A DNA stretch of 64,000 nucleotides. Source: Cupriavidus sp. WKF15 (GTDB lineage Bacteria; Pseudomonadota; Gammaproteobacteria; Burkholderiales; Burkholderiaceae). The notes beneath the pieces are model-generated. The model had not been told where the DNA came from and ran no database searches. It worked only from the letters and a program-made list of their open reading frames with translations. Positions 1 through 8,764 of this stretch are shown here, piece by piece. Made by a program: the position numbers and the translations under genes. The DNA lies in assembly GCF_029278605.1 (NCBI RefSeq), contig NZ_CP119574.1, forward strand, positions 1 through 64,000, read 5' to 3'. Position 1 is the stretch's first letter. The number at the start of each line of letters is the position of its first letter.

Positions 1-150
1 ATGCCATTGCTGGAAGTCCGCACAGGCTATCTGGAGGCGTCACTGCAAGCCATCGACAAGGAATGGGGCGGTACAGCCCGCTTCTTACGTGAGGCACTGT
101 CAGTGGACGTGCAGCGTCTTCAGGTGCATTTCTTGGATGAAGCTGTATGA
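1..150 (+). CDS. C-terminal end of a tyrosine-phosphatase-like protein (partial, cut by window edge)
   Basis: The first reading frame is open from base 1 to a TGA at 148-150 and gives 49 residues. The segment YLEASLQAIDKEWGG followed by ARFLREAL resembles the extreme C-terminus of bacterial dual-specificity/tyrosine phosphatases, which end in a helix of the type YLEAAFAAIDEEYG..YLREGL. The catalytic Cys loop would lie upstream, outside the window. The ATG at base 1 may be internal, so this is treated as a partial gene. The assignment rests on a short tail only. Confidence 0.45.
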   Translation: MPLLEVRTGYLEASLQAIDKEWGGTARFLREALSVDVQRLQVHFLDEAV

Positions 151-535
151 TCAGCTAGTGGCGTGAGGGCTCGTCGGAGATGCGACGGCCAGTTCTGCAC
201 GCAAGGACCGCCGTCTAGCACAGAGCGGCCATTTGAATGTCCGCGTGCGTGTGTGGGCTAACGTCCGTGAATGGCCGCCCTCTGACGTCGGCCCACCTGT
301 CCAAGGGTGTGCTGGCGCCAGAGGCAACTACCGACCCGGTTGCGCCGCCGGCTTCTGCGCCATGCGGACGGCCGCTCTATGGCACAAAAGAAGATCAACA
401 GTGTCGCCTTGGAACCGTGCCATGGTCCGACCTGGAGTTGGTCCCAAGAGAGCCTCGCTGTCCAATTGCCGTAGCTCCCCTTCAACGCGAGGGGCGCCTT
501 TGTTTTGGCGGAGTTCAGCAACTGCGGTCATACCA
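151..535. other. Intergenic region, no gene recognised
   Basis: About 385 bases separate the phosphatase tail from the stop of the minus-strand cupin gene. Short overlapping open frames exist on both strands, but none has a ribosome binding site or recognisable protein sequence. Confidence 0.5.
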
Positions 536-1000
536 TCAACCCTTCTTCTTTTCCTCGAGATAATGGATATCGAACGGCCCCATTCCGTGAATCTCGACAA
601 TGGTTGCCCGCTTCGTAAAGGCGTAATGCTGCGCCTTGCCAGGTAGATGGTGGAAGCCGCCGGACACTAGCTGGTGTGCCTTATTGATATCATATCTGTC
701 ACCTGACCCAAGATAGAGTGCACCAGAGAGAATCGTCAGGTTCTCGTCCTGCGCGTGCCAATGGGGTGGGATCTCATATCCGGCCGGCAGCTTCAGCCGG
801 ATCACATACGAACCCTCCTTCATCGGGTCGCCGTACAGCACAGCAATCTTGGCTCCCTTTGGGAGCGCGTCGGGCGCATCTGTCCATTTGAGGGTCGCGG
901 CATTCAACATTTCCATCTTGTCGACCGGAGCAGCCTCCTGGCCGAACAGAGGAGGCGCAATGGCCAAGGCAAGCAACAGAGCACATTCCAGCCGTTTCAT
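536..1000 (-). CDS. Secreted cupin-domain protein
   Basis: The 154-residue protein begins with a signal peptide (MKRLECALLLALAIAPPLFG, cleavage near residue 20), so it is probably periplasmic. The rest is a single small cupin barrel. Motif 1 carries His80, His82 and Glu86 (PPHWHAQDE), and a later His125 in the KAQHYAF segment completes the usual 3-His/1-Glu metal site. Proteins of this kind are often annotated as cupins of unknown substrate (DUF4437-like). It stands alone on the minus strand, about 500 bases downstream of an AraC-type regulator. The substrate cannot be inferred. Confidence 0.75.
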   Translation of the reverse strand: MKRLECALLLALAIAPPLFGQEAAPVDKMEMLNAATLKWTDAPDALPKGAKIAVLYGDPMKEGSYVIRLKLPAGYEIPPHWHAQDENLTILSGALYLGSGDRYDINKAHQLVSGGFHHLPGKAQHYAFTKRATIVEIHGMGPFDIHYLEEKKKG

Positions 1001-1503
1001 TTTTAGCCTCCCAGATCCGGTTTCCGTAATCGCTGACTGTCAGCGCGGATTGCCTTCATGTTAGGAAAGAAGCATGACGATACAAGCCGCGGCGCCGCAA
1101 CTCAGGAACGGAAAGGCGCCAGGGGAGGGACATTCTGGACGCCATCACGATCATGAAACCTTGTCCCGCTGTCAGACGCTTCTTAGCTGGGCCAGGAGGG
1201 GCGCGTCGCGCTGCCGATCTAAAACGACTTCTGTCGCTGAGTGCCCAGCCTTGGGTACGCGCGCCGACGAAATCGACGTTGGTCTCCCCGAATCAGGCTG
1301 GATTCGGGTGCGGATGGGATGTGCGAATGTCCGAGCGATGAAGCAAGCGAATGATGCTGCATGGCCGCTGTCGGTCGGCTGCCGCGGCGGAACTCCGGCC
1401 GTCTCTGATCGACCCGGCGGCGTCATTCGAGTTCGCGAGGCTCCAAAGTCAGCTTTCGAAGTACAGCGGTCACCCCGTCATACTCGATAGCCAGCGAGTT
1501 CCA
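1001..1503. other. Intergenic region, no gene recognised
   Basis: Roughly 500 bases lie between the start of the cupin gene and the stop of the AraC gene. Several open frames of 60-140 codons occur because of high GC, but their translations are Arg/Pro/Ser-rich, overlap each other and match nothing I recognise. The cupin promoter must lie within about the first 100 bases upstream of 1000. Confidence 0.45.
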
Positions 1504-2421
1504 TCATGCCGCGGATTGCGATTGCCGGTAGCGCCCTGGACTTTGCCCAACGATCCGTTTGAACGCGGAATTGAAGGCAGCCTCTGAACCATAGCCGATG
1601 CTTTCGGCGACCGAAGCTATACTTTTCCCTTCTCGCAGCGCGGCGCCAGCTTTTGCGATACGCCAATCGGTCAGATAATCGATGGGCGTCATGCCGACTA
1701 GCGTCCTGAAGCGCTCGGCAAACGTCGTGCGCGACATGGCCACCGCCGCCGCCAATTCATCGACTTTCCAACGCCGGGCTACGTCCTCATGGATGAGGGC
1801 AAGGGCGGTCCCGATCTTTGGATCGGCCAGCGCGCCAAGCCAACCCGGCGCATGCGCTCCCGACGCCAAATATTCGCGCAGGACTTGCACAAGTACCATG
1901 TTCGCGAGGCCCGCTGCGACAACCGACGCGCCCGGGCGGAGCGTCTCCGTTTCAAGTCGCAGCAGATCGAGCATGGCCCGCAGCGCCGGAGCTGTTTCAG
2001 AAGCAGCCGGAACATGGATAAGCGGCGGCAAGGACTTCAGCAAGAGTTCGCTGGTATCGGCGTCGAACACGAAGCGCCCTCCGGCTGCACTGACCTTCTC
2101 CCCGCTGCGGCCATAACGCACGATCCCGTCTGCACAAAGGCTCGTGGCAAGCACTTCACGGCCGTCGACGGGAGGAAGTGAAGGGTCGCTTCCGGTGCAG
2201 TACGCCTGCCCTTGAGTCAACAGATAGAAATCGCCCGCCCTTAGCTCGACCGGCGGTGCGCCATCTTCGAACCATAGCCAGAAAGCACCTTCCAGGATGC
2301 CACCGAACTTGATGTGTTCATAAGCCGAAAAGCGCAGCGACCAGGGGCCATACACTTCCAGCCGTGCCGCCAGCACGCTGTCGACTTTGAGCAGGTGAAA
2401 GACATCCGAGAGCGGGTCCAT
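1504..2421 (-). CDS. AraC-family regulator with N-terminal cupin (AraC_binding/Cupin_6) domain
   Basis: The protein has 305 residues. The N-terminal 180 residues form a cupin-like sensing domain (MDPLSDVFHLLKVDSVLAAR start, AGDFYLLTQGQAYC turn). The C-terminal 100 residues hold the two helix-turn-helix motifs of AraC/XylS proteins: LAAAVAMSRTTFAERF and the conserved second motif SIGYGSEAAFNSAFKR. The gene is divergent from a short-chain dehydrogenase starting 140 bases away. This is the usual arrangement for such cupin-AraC regulators, so it probably controls that gene, with an unknown small-molecule inducer. Length and domain order are normal. Confidence 0.88.
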   Translation of the reverse strand: MDPLSDVFHLLKVDSVLAARLEVYGPWSLRFSAYEHIKFGGILEGAFWLWFEDGAPPVELRAGDFYLLTQGQAYCTGSDPSLPPVDGREVLATSLCADGIVRYGRSGEKVSAAGGRFVFDADTSELLLKSLPPLIHVPAASETAPALRAMLDLLRLETETLRPGASVVAAGLANMVLVQVLREYLASGAHAPGWLGALADPKIGTALALIHEDVARRWKVDELAAAVAMSRTTFAERFRTLVGMTPIDYLTDWRIAKAGAALREGKSIASVAESIGYGSEAAFNSAFKRIVGQSPGRYRQSQSAA

Positions 2422-2560
2422 CCAAATCCGTACGATCGATAAATAAATACGTTGATTCGATTATAGATTAGACGGCCCTCCTAGACGAACATGGGATGTG
2501 CAGAGCGTGCGAGGCCATTTCATGATTCTCGCCCCTTGGACAAGCGATGAGGAAAATATC

Positions 2561-3298
2561 ATGTCGACAATCAAGGACAAGGTCGTTGTCATCACCGGTG
2601 CAAGCAGCGGAATCGGCGAGGCAGCGGCACTGCTACTGGCTGAGCGCGGGGCGAAGGTGGTGCTGGGCGCCCGTGGGGAGCATCGACTGCGCGACCTCGC
2701 CGATCGCCTTGCCAAGGCGCGGGGACTATGTGCTTGGGCATGCACAGACGTTAGGCGCCGAGAAGACATGTCGCAACTCGTGAAACTGGCATGCGAGCGA
2801 TTCGGTCAGCTCGACGTGCTGATCAACAACGCTGGTGTCGGGCCGATTTCTCCTCTCGACGAGCTGCGCGTGGACGATTGGGAAGACATGATCGACGTGA
2901 ACATCAAAGGCGTGCTGAACGGCATTGCAGCGGCGTTACCGCTCTTTCGTAGGCAGGGCTTCGGCCACTTCATCAATACCGCCTCTACCGCCGCCCATCG
3001 CATCGCGCCGAACATGGCGGTCTACGCCGCGACCAAGAGTGCGGTGCGCGCGATCTCGGAGGGGTTAAGGCAGGAGGCGGGAGACAAACTGCGTGTAACG
3101 GTCATTTCACCCGGCTTCACGCGGACGAATTTTGCAGAATCGATGACCAACCCGGAAGCCAAGGCGCAAATCTCCGCCTCGATGGATAAATTCGCCATGT
3201 CGCCGGACGCCATAGCCCGGGCGATTGCGTTTGCAATCGAGCAACCGGCCGATGTTGACGTGGGCGAGATTATCGTCCGCCCCACAGCGCAGGGATAG
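2561..3298 (+). CDS. Short-chain dehydrogenase/reductase (SDR)
   Basis: A classical SDR of 245 residues. The NAD(P)-binding glycine motif TGASSGIG is at residues 12-19, NNAG follows LDVLI, and the catalytic pair Tyr155 and Lys159 lies in VYAATK with Ser/Thr upstream (NTASTAAH). It probably reduces or oxidises a carbonyl/alcohol with NADP(H). I chose the ATG at 2561 because GAGG stands about 10 bases upstream and the first residues (MSTIKDKVVVITG) are the normal SDR N-terminus; an in-frame start at 2498 adds 21 unlikely residues. It is divergent from the AraC gene, its probable activator. Confidence 0.88.
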   Translation: MSTIKDKVVVITGASSGIGEAAALLLAERGAKVVLGARGEHRLRDLADRLAKARGLCAWACTDVRRREDMSQLVKLACERFGQLDVLINNAGVGPISPLDELRVDDWEDMIDVNIKGVLNGIAAALPLFRRQGFGHFINTASTAAHRIAPNMAVYAATKSAVRAISEGLRQEAGDKLRVTVISPGFTRTNFAESMTNPEAKAQISASMDKFAMSPDAIARAIAFAIEQPADVDVGEIIVRPTAQG

Positions 3299-3301
3299 GT
3301 T

Positions 3302-3795
3302 GCTGCCGCCGCAGCCGGCATTATCGCTTCTGGCTGGTAGCTGACATTTCAACAAACTGGTCGGGTCGTTCGCATTGGCCGATGCGATGGGCATCGGCTA
3401 ATGCGAACGGCTGGAAACTGAACGGAGCCGACACCTGAATGTCAGTTCCGCGACACTAGCGGACGGCTCTTCATGGCCGAACCCGGCCGTCGGATCTTCG
3501 GTCTCTTCCGGGAATCGGCGGCGAACCGAATTTGCCCCACGCGCTGGTTCCCGCTACTGGTGTGAGGAACCGGAATTCGCCGGTAGCGTGACATGTCATT
3601 GACCGTGCATTGCTTTTTCGCCTATGACGGAGCGTCAACACGCAACTTTAGTGCTGCTGGTCACGGACATGGTATTAGCCCGACGGTGGTGTGGGGATTG
3701 TTCGAACAATGAAATCTGAAAGGCCTTGACCACCTCCGCAGCTTTGTCGGACAGCGCCCGATACCGACGTGGACCAAGCGCGCACAGGCTGTCAG
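3302..3795. other. Intergenic region with one copy of a dispersed palindromic motif
   Basis: No gene is recognised between the dehydrogenase stop and the cytochrome leader. The stretch contains one copy of the motif CTTCATGGCCGNNNNCGGCC (3469-3488), listed separately, inside degenerate GC-rich sequence. Confidence 0.45.
3469..3488. repeat. Dispersed intergenic motif CTTCATGGCCG-N4-CGGCC, copy 1
   Basis: This 20-base motif with an internal inverted repeat (GGCCG-N4-CGGCC) is found in three intergenic regions of the window, at 3469, 14461 and 57232. Bases outside the N4 are identical in all three. Function unknown. Confidence 0.5.
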
Positions 3796-3846
3796 CATAA
3801 GCATGCAGGAGACAGCCATGCCAGGGAAGAACATCCATGTCGTGCC
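3796..3846 (+). repeat. Leader/start-codon repeat, copy 1 (front of cytochrome c gene)
   Basis: A 51-base block contains a ribosome binding site (GCAGGAGACAG), an ATG and ten codons (MPGKNIHVVP). It recurs at 4658-4709 with only three differences: one inserted A and two G/A changes. In this copy the block runs straight into the signal sequence of the cytochrome gene. Confidence 0.8.
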
Positions 3847-4435
3847 TACGCGGCGTCTTGTCGTGCCCGTCGTGCTTGGCGCATTGGCTGGGCTGGCAGG
3901 AGCTGCCGGCGACGCGCGCGCGGACGTCGCCGCGGGCCAGTCCAAGGCACAGGCCTGCTTCGCCTGCCACGGACCGCAAGGCAACTCTACCAACCCCGCC
4001 TATCCGGTGCTGGCCGGCCAGACGGCACGGTACCTCTACCTGCAGTTGCGCGACTTCAAGGAAAAGCGGCGCAGCGACCCGGCCATGTCACCGATGGCGG
4101 CGCCGTTGTCGCGCGAAGACATGCAGGACCTGGCGGACTACTTCGCGGCGCAGAAGCCGCTGCCCTCGAGCTACAAGGTCGAAGCCGCGCGCGTGGATGC
4201 CGGAGAAAAAAAGGCTGACGAAGTGCTTTGCATGACGTGCCACTTGGGCGGCTTCTCCGGGCAGAACGAGATCCCCCGCGTCGCCGGCCAAAAGTACGCG
4301 TACATCGTCAAGCAGCTCGAGGATTTCCGTGCGAAGCGGCGCACCAACGATGCCGGCAACATGACCAGCGTGTCACGCAACCTGACCGACGACGACATCA
4401 AGAACCTGGCCAGCTACATCACCAACCTGAACTGA
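3818..4435 (+). CDS. Di-haem cytochrome c4/c553-type, with a borrowed N-terminus
   Basis: The protein has 205 residues from the ATG at 3818. Two c-type haem motifs are visible, CFACH (residues 47-51) and CMTCH (138-142), each followed by a domain with candidate axial Met residues (AMSPMA; GNMTSV). This is the two-domain layout of periplasmic cytochrome c4-like electron carriers. A signal peptide (RRLVVPVVLGALAGLAGA, cleavage near DARA) directs export. The first ten residues, MPGKNIHVVP, do not belong to a cytochrome: they match the N-terminus of DUF2188 proteins and are repeated in the broken DUF2188 gene 240 bases downstream. I infer the original start was replaced by recombination. A start five codons earlier (3803) is possible but has a worse ribosome binding site. 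Confidence 0.85.
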   Translation: MPGKNIHVVPTRRLVVPVVLGALAGLAGAAGDARADVAAGQSKAQACFACHGPQGNSTNPAYPVLAGQTARYLYLQLRDFKEKRRSDPAMSPMAAPLSREDMQDLADYFAAQKPLPSSYKVEAARVDAGEKKADEVLCMTCHLGGFSGQNEIPRVAGQKYAYIVKQLEDFRAKRRTNDAGNMTSVSRNLTDDDIKNLASYITNLN

Positions 4436-4657
4436 GCCGCCGCCTGGAAAGGCCGCACGCATCAAGCCTTGGGCGCAGCAGCTTTCGGACACGCTGGGAG
4501 AAGCCCCTTACTTGACGAGAAAGCGTGAATAGCCGGACTGCAATGCAGGCTGCGCACTTCCGTTGCGGTCCGCGCCAAACCAGGCCCCTTGAAAAGATAG
4601 AGTCAAGCGCCAAGCCTGGCAAAAATCTCCCCGTTGCCGCACATTCCTGACAATCTC

Positions 4658-4709
4658 CATAAGCAATGCAGGGGACAGCCATGCCAGGGAAAAACATCCA
4701 TGTCGTGCC
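4658..4709 (+). repeat. Leader/start-codon repeat, copy 2 (front of DUF2188 pseudogene)
   Basis: Second copy of the block at 3796-3846, covering the ribosome binding site and the first ten codons of the DUF2188 remnant. Here the block is in its natural context, because KNIHVVP is the expected beginning of a DUF2188 protein. Confidence 0.8.
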
Positions 4710-4894
4710 GACAATAACGGCTGGGCCGTTGAAGCAGAGGGCGGCGTTGCGGTCAGCAGTAATACGGCCGCGCCGGAAGACGCCATCGCCGCTGGGACGG
4801 AACGAGCCAGGCGAGAACAGGTAGAGCTGCTGATCCACGGTCGCGACGCCTAGATCCGCGATTCGGTCACGACCCGCGCGACATCAAGGGATGA
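4681..4894 (+). pseudogene. Broken DUF2188-family gene
   Basis: The ATG at 4681 gives MPGKNIHVVP. The sequence then must lose one base to continue as NNGWAVEAEGGVAVSSN and AAPEDAIAAGTERARREQ, then VELLIHGRDA, the typical DUF2188 body. An in-frame TAG follows at 4851, and a second frame change is needed to reach GHDPRDIKG and the expected stop at 4892-4894. The small protein family (about 70 residues) has no known reaction. With two frameshifts and a nonsense codon this copy is clearly inactive. Its first 29 bases of coding sequence and leader are shared with the upstream cytochrome gene. Confidence 0.8.
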
Positions 4895-5332
4895 TGCCGT
4901 GACCAGCCGGCTCTCGCATTTCCGGCTGGACGGTAGGCGACAGCCTGGGCAGAGCGACCAGCCCCACATAATCCGAAGCATGAAGGTCTCGGAGCGGACC
5001 GGTCACCTGAATGATTGCATGACCGCGAGAGCGAACGGCCGAGAATGGCTTCAGGCGACCAAGAGGGGGGAGGGAGTTGGTCGGCGCTCCCCGACCCGTT
5101 GCCGTCACTCGGGCAAACGCATCAATAGTGGCGGTTTTCATAGCTCCAGCGGTCATCCGCTAGCGCAAGGTGACTTGATTTGCGACTCGTCGGCCATCTT
5201 GCTGGCGAGCCGTGCACCTAACCGCCACTAATGGGATATCGATTCCGCCGAGGATGATGGCGCCAAAGGTACTGCGATAATCAATCGCATAACGACAAAC
5301 CAGGACCGGGCGCTGCGCGGCCGACCAATCGC
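4895..5332. other. Intergenic region, no gene recognised
   Basis: About 440 bases between the DUF2188 remnant and the stop of the TetR gene. Open frames on both strands have no start signals or recognisable motifs. Confidence 0.45.
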
Positions 5333-6037
5333 TCACTGTAGGTTGGTCGAGTGCTCGCTATTGTTTATACGGGCAATCATCGCTAGCGTTGGTTGGGACG
5401 GTGCCGCTTCCATGACGGCCTCCAGGGTGTCTATCACATTGGAAACACTGTAGGCAGGCTCCCAGAACCGGCTTCCGCCGGTCGAATCCGCGGCAGCCTC
5501 CCATGCAGCCCAGGCGGAACTGCCATAAATGCCGACCAGCGTTAGACGCTGGTGGAGAACCTCCGATGGGATATCGTGGAGCAGTTGCCTAAGGTGCGCC
5601 AGGCAGCGCCGGTAGCCCGTATTCCATGTGTCGCCCACCGCTTCACGGAGTACCTCTCGGTCGGTGAGTTGCACGGTCGCGATCATGCGAATGTAGGTGT
5701 ACTGCCCTGTCTTCTTGCCCAGCTCGAGCAGCGGATACGCAAGTGCCTCAATTACGCCGCGCACTGTCAACGTCTTTGTTGCCTCCATCTGGTCAAGCAT
5801 CTCTTGGCGACGTGCGTCAATAAGCTGGGCACCGTCGAGGACTAGCTCCTTGAGCAGCTCGCGCTTGGATCCGAAGTGGTAATGGAGCGCGGCGCTGTTT
5901 CGCTGGCCGGCTGCCGACACGATTTCCTGCACCGTCACCCCTTCTACACCACGTAAGGCAAACAGACGCTGCGCTGCCTCCTTCAGGCGAGCGCGCGTCT
6001 CCAGACCATCGGCCCTGAGGGTTTTCACTGATGTCAT
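5333..6037 (-). CDS. TetR-family transcriptional regulator
   Basis: A 234-residue protein with a TetR N-terminal helix-turn-helix over residues 13-60 (RLKEAAQRLFALRGVEGV, then VQEIVSAAG and ALHYHFGSKRELL). The remaining 170 residues form an all-helical ligand-binding domain with no close motif. It is divergent from the monooxygenase-hydrolase gene, with 64 bases between the start codons, so it most likely represses that gene and perhaps the downstream transport and CoA-ligase genes. The AT-rich gap carries two 11-base direct repeats (see next entry). Confidence 0.88.
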   Translation of the reverse strand: MTSVKTLRADGLETRARLKEAAQRLFALRGVEGVTVQEIVSAAGQRNSAALHYHFGSKRELLKELVLDGAQLIDARRQEMLDQMEATKTLTVRGVIEALAYPLLELGKKTGQYTYIRMIATVQLTDREVLREAVGDTWNTGYRRCLAHLRQLLHDIPSEVLHQRLTLVGIYGSSAWAAWEAAADSTGGSRFWEPAYSVSNVIDTLEAVMEAAPSQPTLAMIARINNSEHSTNLQ

Positions 6038-6041
6038 CTCG

Positions 6042-6070
6042 AATTAAGCGAAGTACATTAATTAAACGAA
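6042..6070. promoter_or_regulatory. Candidate TetR operator: direct repeat in divergent promoter
   Basis: The 11-mer AATTAARCGAA occurs at 6042-6052 (R=G) and 6060-6070 (R=A), starts 18 bases apart, in the short AT-rich gap between the divergent TetR and monooxygenase start codons. The position fits an operator, although TetR proteins usually bind palindromes. TTAATTAA at 6058-6065 is itself palindromic. Confidence 0.45.
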
Positions 6071-6101
6071 AACACTTACTTGTGGTCAAGGAGCGTATCA
6101 A

Positions 6102-8258
6102 ATGAGAGTAGTTATTGTAGGCGCGGGCATCGGCGGCCTCTGCGCGGCCATCTCGTTGCGGCAACGTGGCATCGACGTGACTGTGCTGGAACAGGCTGAA
6201 AGGCTGTCAGAGGTAGGTGCAGGAATCCAAATTGCGAGCAATGGAGCACTTTTGCTGCGTGAACTGGGCGTTGAGGAAGATCTTGCTGCCATTGCCACCC
6301 AGCCTGATGCCTTTGACTATCGTGATCTCGCAACTGGCAAGCGACTCTACCTGGCACCCCTCGGCCCAGAGGCTGCCGAGCGCTATGGTGCGCCGATGTA
6401 CAACGTCCATCGCGCCGACCTGATCGACATCCTTGCGCGGGCCTTGCCTTCGGACGTTGTCCGGGTTGGTGCCAAAGTTGCTGGGGTCGGGCAGAACTCT
6501 CAGCGAGCGTGGGTGGATCTCGTCAATGGTGAACGGGTCGAGGCTGACGCGGTCGTCGGAGCCGATGGCATTCACTCCGCAGTGCGCGCCGCGCTGCGGG
6601 GACCGGAAAAGACACAGTTCGCCAACATCCTGATGTGGCGTGCGCTAATCCCAGCTCACAAGCTCAAGGGTTTGTCGCTTCCCGTACGCGGCAACAACTG
6701 GTTCGGACCAGGTCGTACGATTATTTCGTATTGGGTGCGCCCGGATCTGTACAGCATTCTCGCCTCCGTGCCGGCGGCGGAAGTGCATCGCGAAAGCTGG
6801 AGTGCCAGCGGCGATGTTGAGGAGCTGCGACGATCATTTGAGGGCGCGGAGCCGACGGTCACTGCCTTGCTGGACCAAGTGGAAACCAGCTTTATCACCG
6901 GGATGTACTACCGGGACCCGATTGAGCAATGGACCACTGGGCGCATCACGCTCCTTGGCGATGCGGCGCACGCCATGGTGCCTTTTCTGGCGCAGGGCGC
7001 ATGCCAGTCCATCGAGGACGCATGGACACTGGCGACTACCCTCGCACGGGTGGGCGAAGCGAGTATCCCCGAACGGTTGCTTGAATATGAACGACGCAGG
7101 CAACCACGCACGACGCGCGTACAGTCCGGCGCCCGCGCCATTGTGAAGATGGTGCACGAGTCGGATCCTGGGCGTGTGCGAGTTCGGAACGGCCGGTGGA
7201 AAGGCATGGCTCGAATCGATCCGCTTGCGGAGACATCCTGGGCCTTTGTATGGGGCCACGACGAACGCCTCGCAGCTCAGCGGGCTCCAGGCGAAGTGGT
7301 AGGCCTCGCCAACGCCCGGGAGGGAAGGCGCATGCAGCGGGCCGAGAGCCAGCGTGCATTTGATATCTGGAAGAGTACCTTCTCACCGGAAGACGTGGCT
7401 CGCGGCCATGATGGCATGCGCGAGGCCTACGAGCGAATGCTCCTCACTCATTTTCCGGCACCGCGCCATGCCTCTGTAGAGGATGTCGAGCTTAACGGCG
7501 TCCAGGCACTGCGCGTCCGGGCGGCTGAGGCTTCGCGGTCCAACCCCGTTGTGTTGCACTTTCACGGCGGCGCGTATGTTCTCGGCTCGGCGCACAGTTC
7601 GCTGGAGTACGCACACCGCATTGCCGAGGCAGTCGATGGGGACTGCTACACAGTGGAATACCGGCTTGCACCCGAGCATCCGTATCCCGCGGCCATCGAT
7701 GATGCGCTGGATGCCTACCGCGGTCTTCTGGCTTCCGGTGTTTCCCCTGAACAGATCATGCTCAGTGGCGAATCGTGCGGCGGTGGACTGGCCCTGGCCC
7801 TGGCCATAGCAATCCGCGACGCCGGCCTGCCCGCACCCGCTGGTGTCTTCGCGGTTTGTCCCTTTACCGACCTGACGTTGAGCGGCCCGACTGTTCAGGC
7901 GCACTCCGGAGATGACCCGGCAGCCCACCGTGACTCGCTCAGCCTGCTCGGCGCCTCGTACTTCCAGGGGCACGAACCAACCGATCCACGCGTGTCGCCG
8001 TTGTTCGGGAACCTTCGTGGCCTACCGCCGCTTTTCCTTGCGGCTGTCGAAGGAGAGGTGCTCTTGAGCGATACCACGCGATTGGCCGACAAAGCTGTGG
8101 CAAGCGGGGTCGATACGACTCTGCGCGTGATCGAGGACTCTGTGCATGTCTTCACGCTATTCCCGTTCTTGCCCGAAGCACGGCAAATTTTTGCTGAATT
8201 CGCTGCCTGGAGCCATGAGCGCATCAATGTCTCAACTCATGCGCTGCCGACGGCCTGA
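6102..8258 (+). CDS. FAD-dependent aromatic monooxygenase fused to an alpha/beta hydrolase (HSL-type esterase)
   Basis: One uninterrupted 718-residue frame contains two enzymes. Residues 1-390 are a salicylate-hydroxylase/3-hydroxybenzoate-6-hydroxylase-like flavoprotein: VGAGIGGLCAA Rossmann motif at 5-15, DG motif (VVGADGIHS), and GDAAHAM FAD-ribityl motif near 286-292. After a linker, residues 440-710 are a hormone-sensitive-lipase-type hydrolase: oxyanion motif HFHGGAYV near 486, nucleophile elbow GESCGGG near 555, and a late VHVF histidine. The elbow has Cys where GDSAGG normally has Ala. The likely role is hydrolysis of an aryl ester and ring hydroxylation of the product, or the reverse order; the substrate is unknown. 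It is divergent from TetR and leads the transport/CoA-ligase genes. Confidence 0.85.
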   Translation: MRVVIVGAGIGGLCAAISLRQRGIDVTVLEQAERLSEVGAGIQIASNGALLLRELGVEEDLAAIATQPDAFDYRDLATGKRLYLAPLGPEAAERYGAPMYNVHRADLIDILARALPSDVVRVGAKVAGVGQNSQRAWVDLVNGERVEADAVVGADGIHSAVRAALRGPEKTQFANILMWRALIPAHKLKGLSLPVRGNNWFGPGRTIISYWVRPDLYSILASVPAAEVHRESWSASGDVEELRRSFEGAEPTVTALLDQVETSFITGMYYRDPIEQWTTGRITLLGDAAHAMVPFLAQGACQSIEDAWTLATTLARVGEASIPERLLEYERRRQPRTTRVQSGARAIVKMVHESDPGRVRVRNGRWKGMARIDPLAETSWAFVWGHDERLAAQRAPGEVVGLANAREGRRMQRAESQRAFDIWKSTFSPEDVARGHDGMREAYERMLLTHFPAPRHASVEDVELNGVQALRVRAAEASRSNPVVLHFHGGAYVLGSAHSSLEYAHRIAEAVDGDCYTVEYRLAPEHPYPAAIDDALDAYRGLLASGVSPEQIMLSGESCGGGLALALAIAIRDAGLPAPAGVFAVCPFTDLTLSGPTVQAHSGDDPAAHRDSLSLLGASYFQGHEPTDPRVSPLFGNLRGLPPLFLAAVEGEVLLSDTTRLADKAVASGVDTTLRVIEDSVHVFTLFPFLPEARQIFAEFAAWSHERINVSTHALPTA

Positions 8259-8449
8259 CCACTACTACTGAACGGGCACAAATGTGCCAAACATCGGCGG
8301 CACCCCATTCCTTCGTGCATTTGGGGCGCCGCCCACCTTTGCGAGGTTGCAACCCTGAAGGGAACTTATGGCCGCGCAATTTCAGTCCCGATGTGTTCAA
8401 CGGTAGACCAGCGCGTTGAGACGCGAAACAAAATGAAAGGAGACAAGCC

Positions 8450-8764
8450 ATGCCCACTTCATCACCCTCGCAATGCATCCGAGAGCATCCTCGGTTCCGA
8501 GAGCTGACCGCTCGCAAGTCGCGCCTTTCACGCACTCTCCTTGTCATCGTCCTCCTACCTTACTACGTGCTCCTCGCACTTGTAGCCTTTGGTCCGAACA
8601 CACTGCGTCACTTGATTGGGCCTGGTACGACGATCAACGTGGGCATCCTCTTTGCCATTCTCAATATTGTTCTTGGATGGACGGCTACGGCGATCTATGT
8701 TCACCGTGCCAACAAGGACTTTGACGAGGTCAACAGCCAGATTCTGAGAGAGGTGGGACGATGA
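8450..8764 (+). CDS. DUF485 small membrane protein
   Basis: The 104-residue protein has two hydrophobic segments (LLVIVLLPYYVLLALVAFGP, then a second around NVGILFAILNIVLGW). The ending HRANKDFDEVNSQILREV is typical of DUF485/YjcH proteins. Members are almost always encoded just before an acetate/monocarboxylate SSS-family permease, as here: its stop overlaps the start of the next gene by four bases. It has a strong AAAGGAG ribosome binding site. Its exact role is unknown; it probably assists the permease. Confidence 0.85.
   Translation: MPTSSPSQCIREHPRFRELTARKSRLSRTLLVIVLLPYYVLLALVAFGPNTLRHLIGPGTTINVGILFAILNIVLGWTATAIYVHRANKDFDEVNSQILREVGR

Noticed and set aside
1074..1490. 138-codon plus-strand frame between cupin and AraC genes
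   Set aside because: No ribosome binding site, Arg/Ser/Pro-rich translation and overlapping frames on both strands; no support for a real gene.
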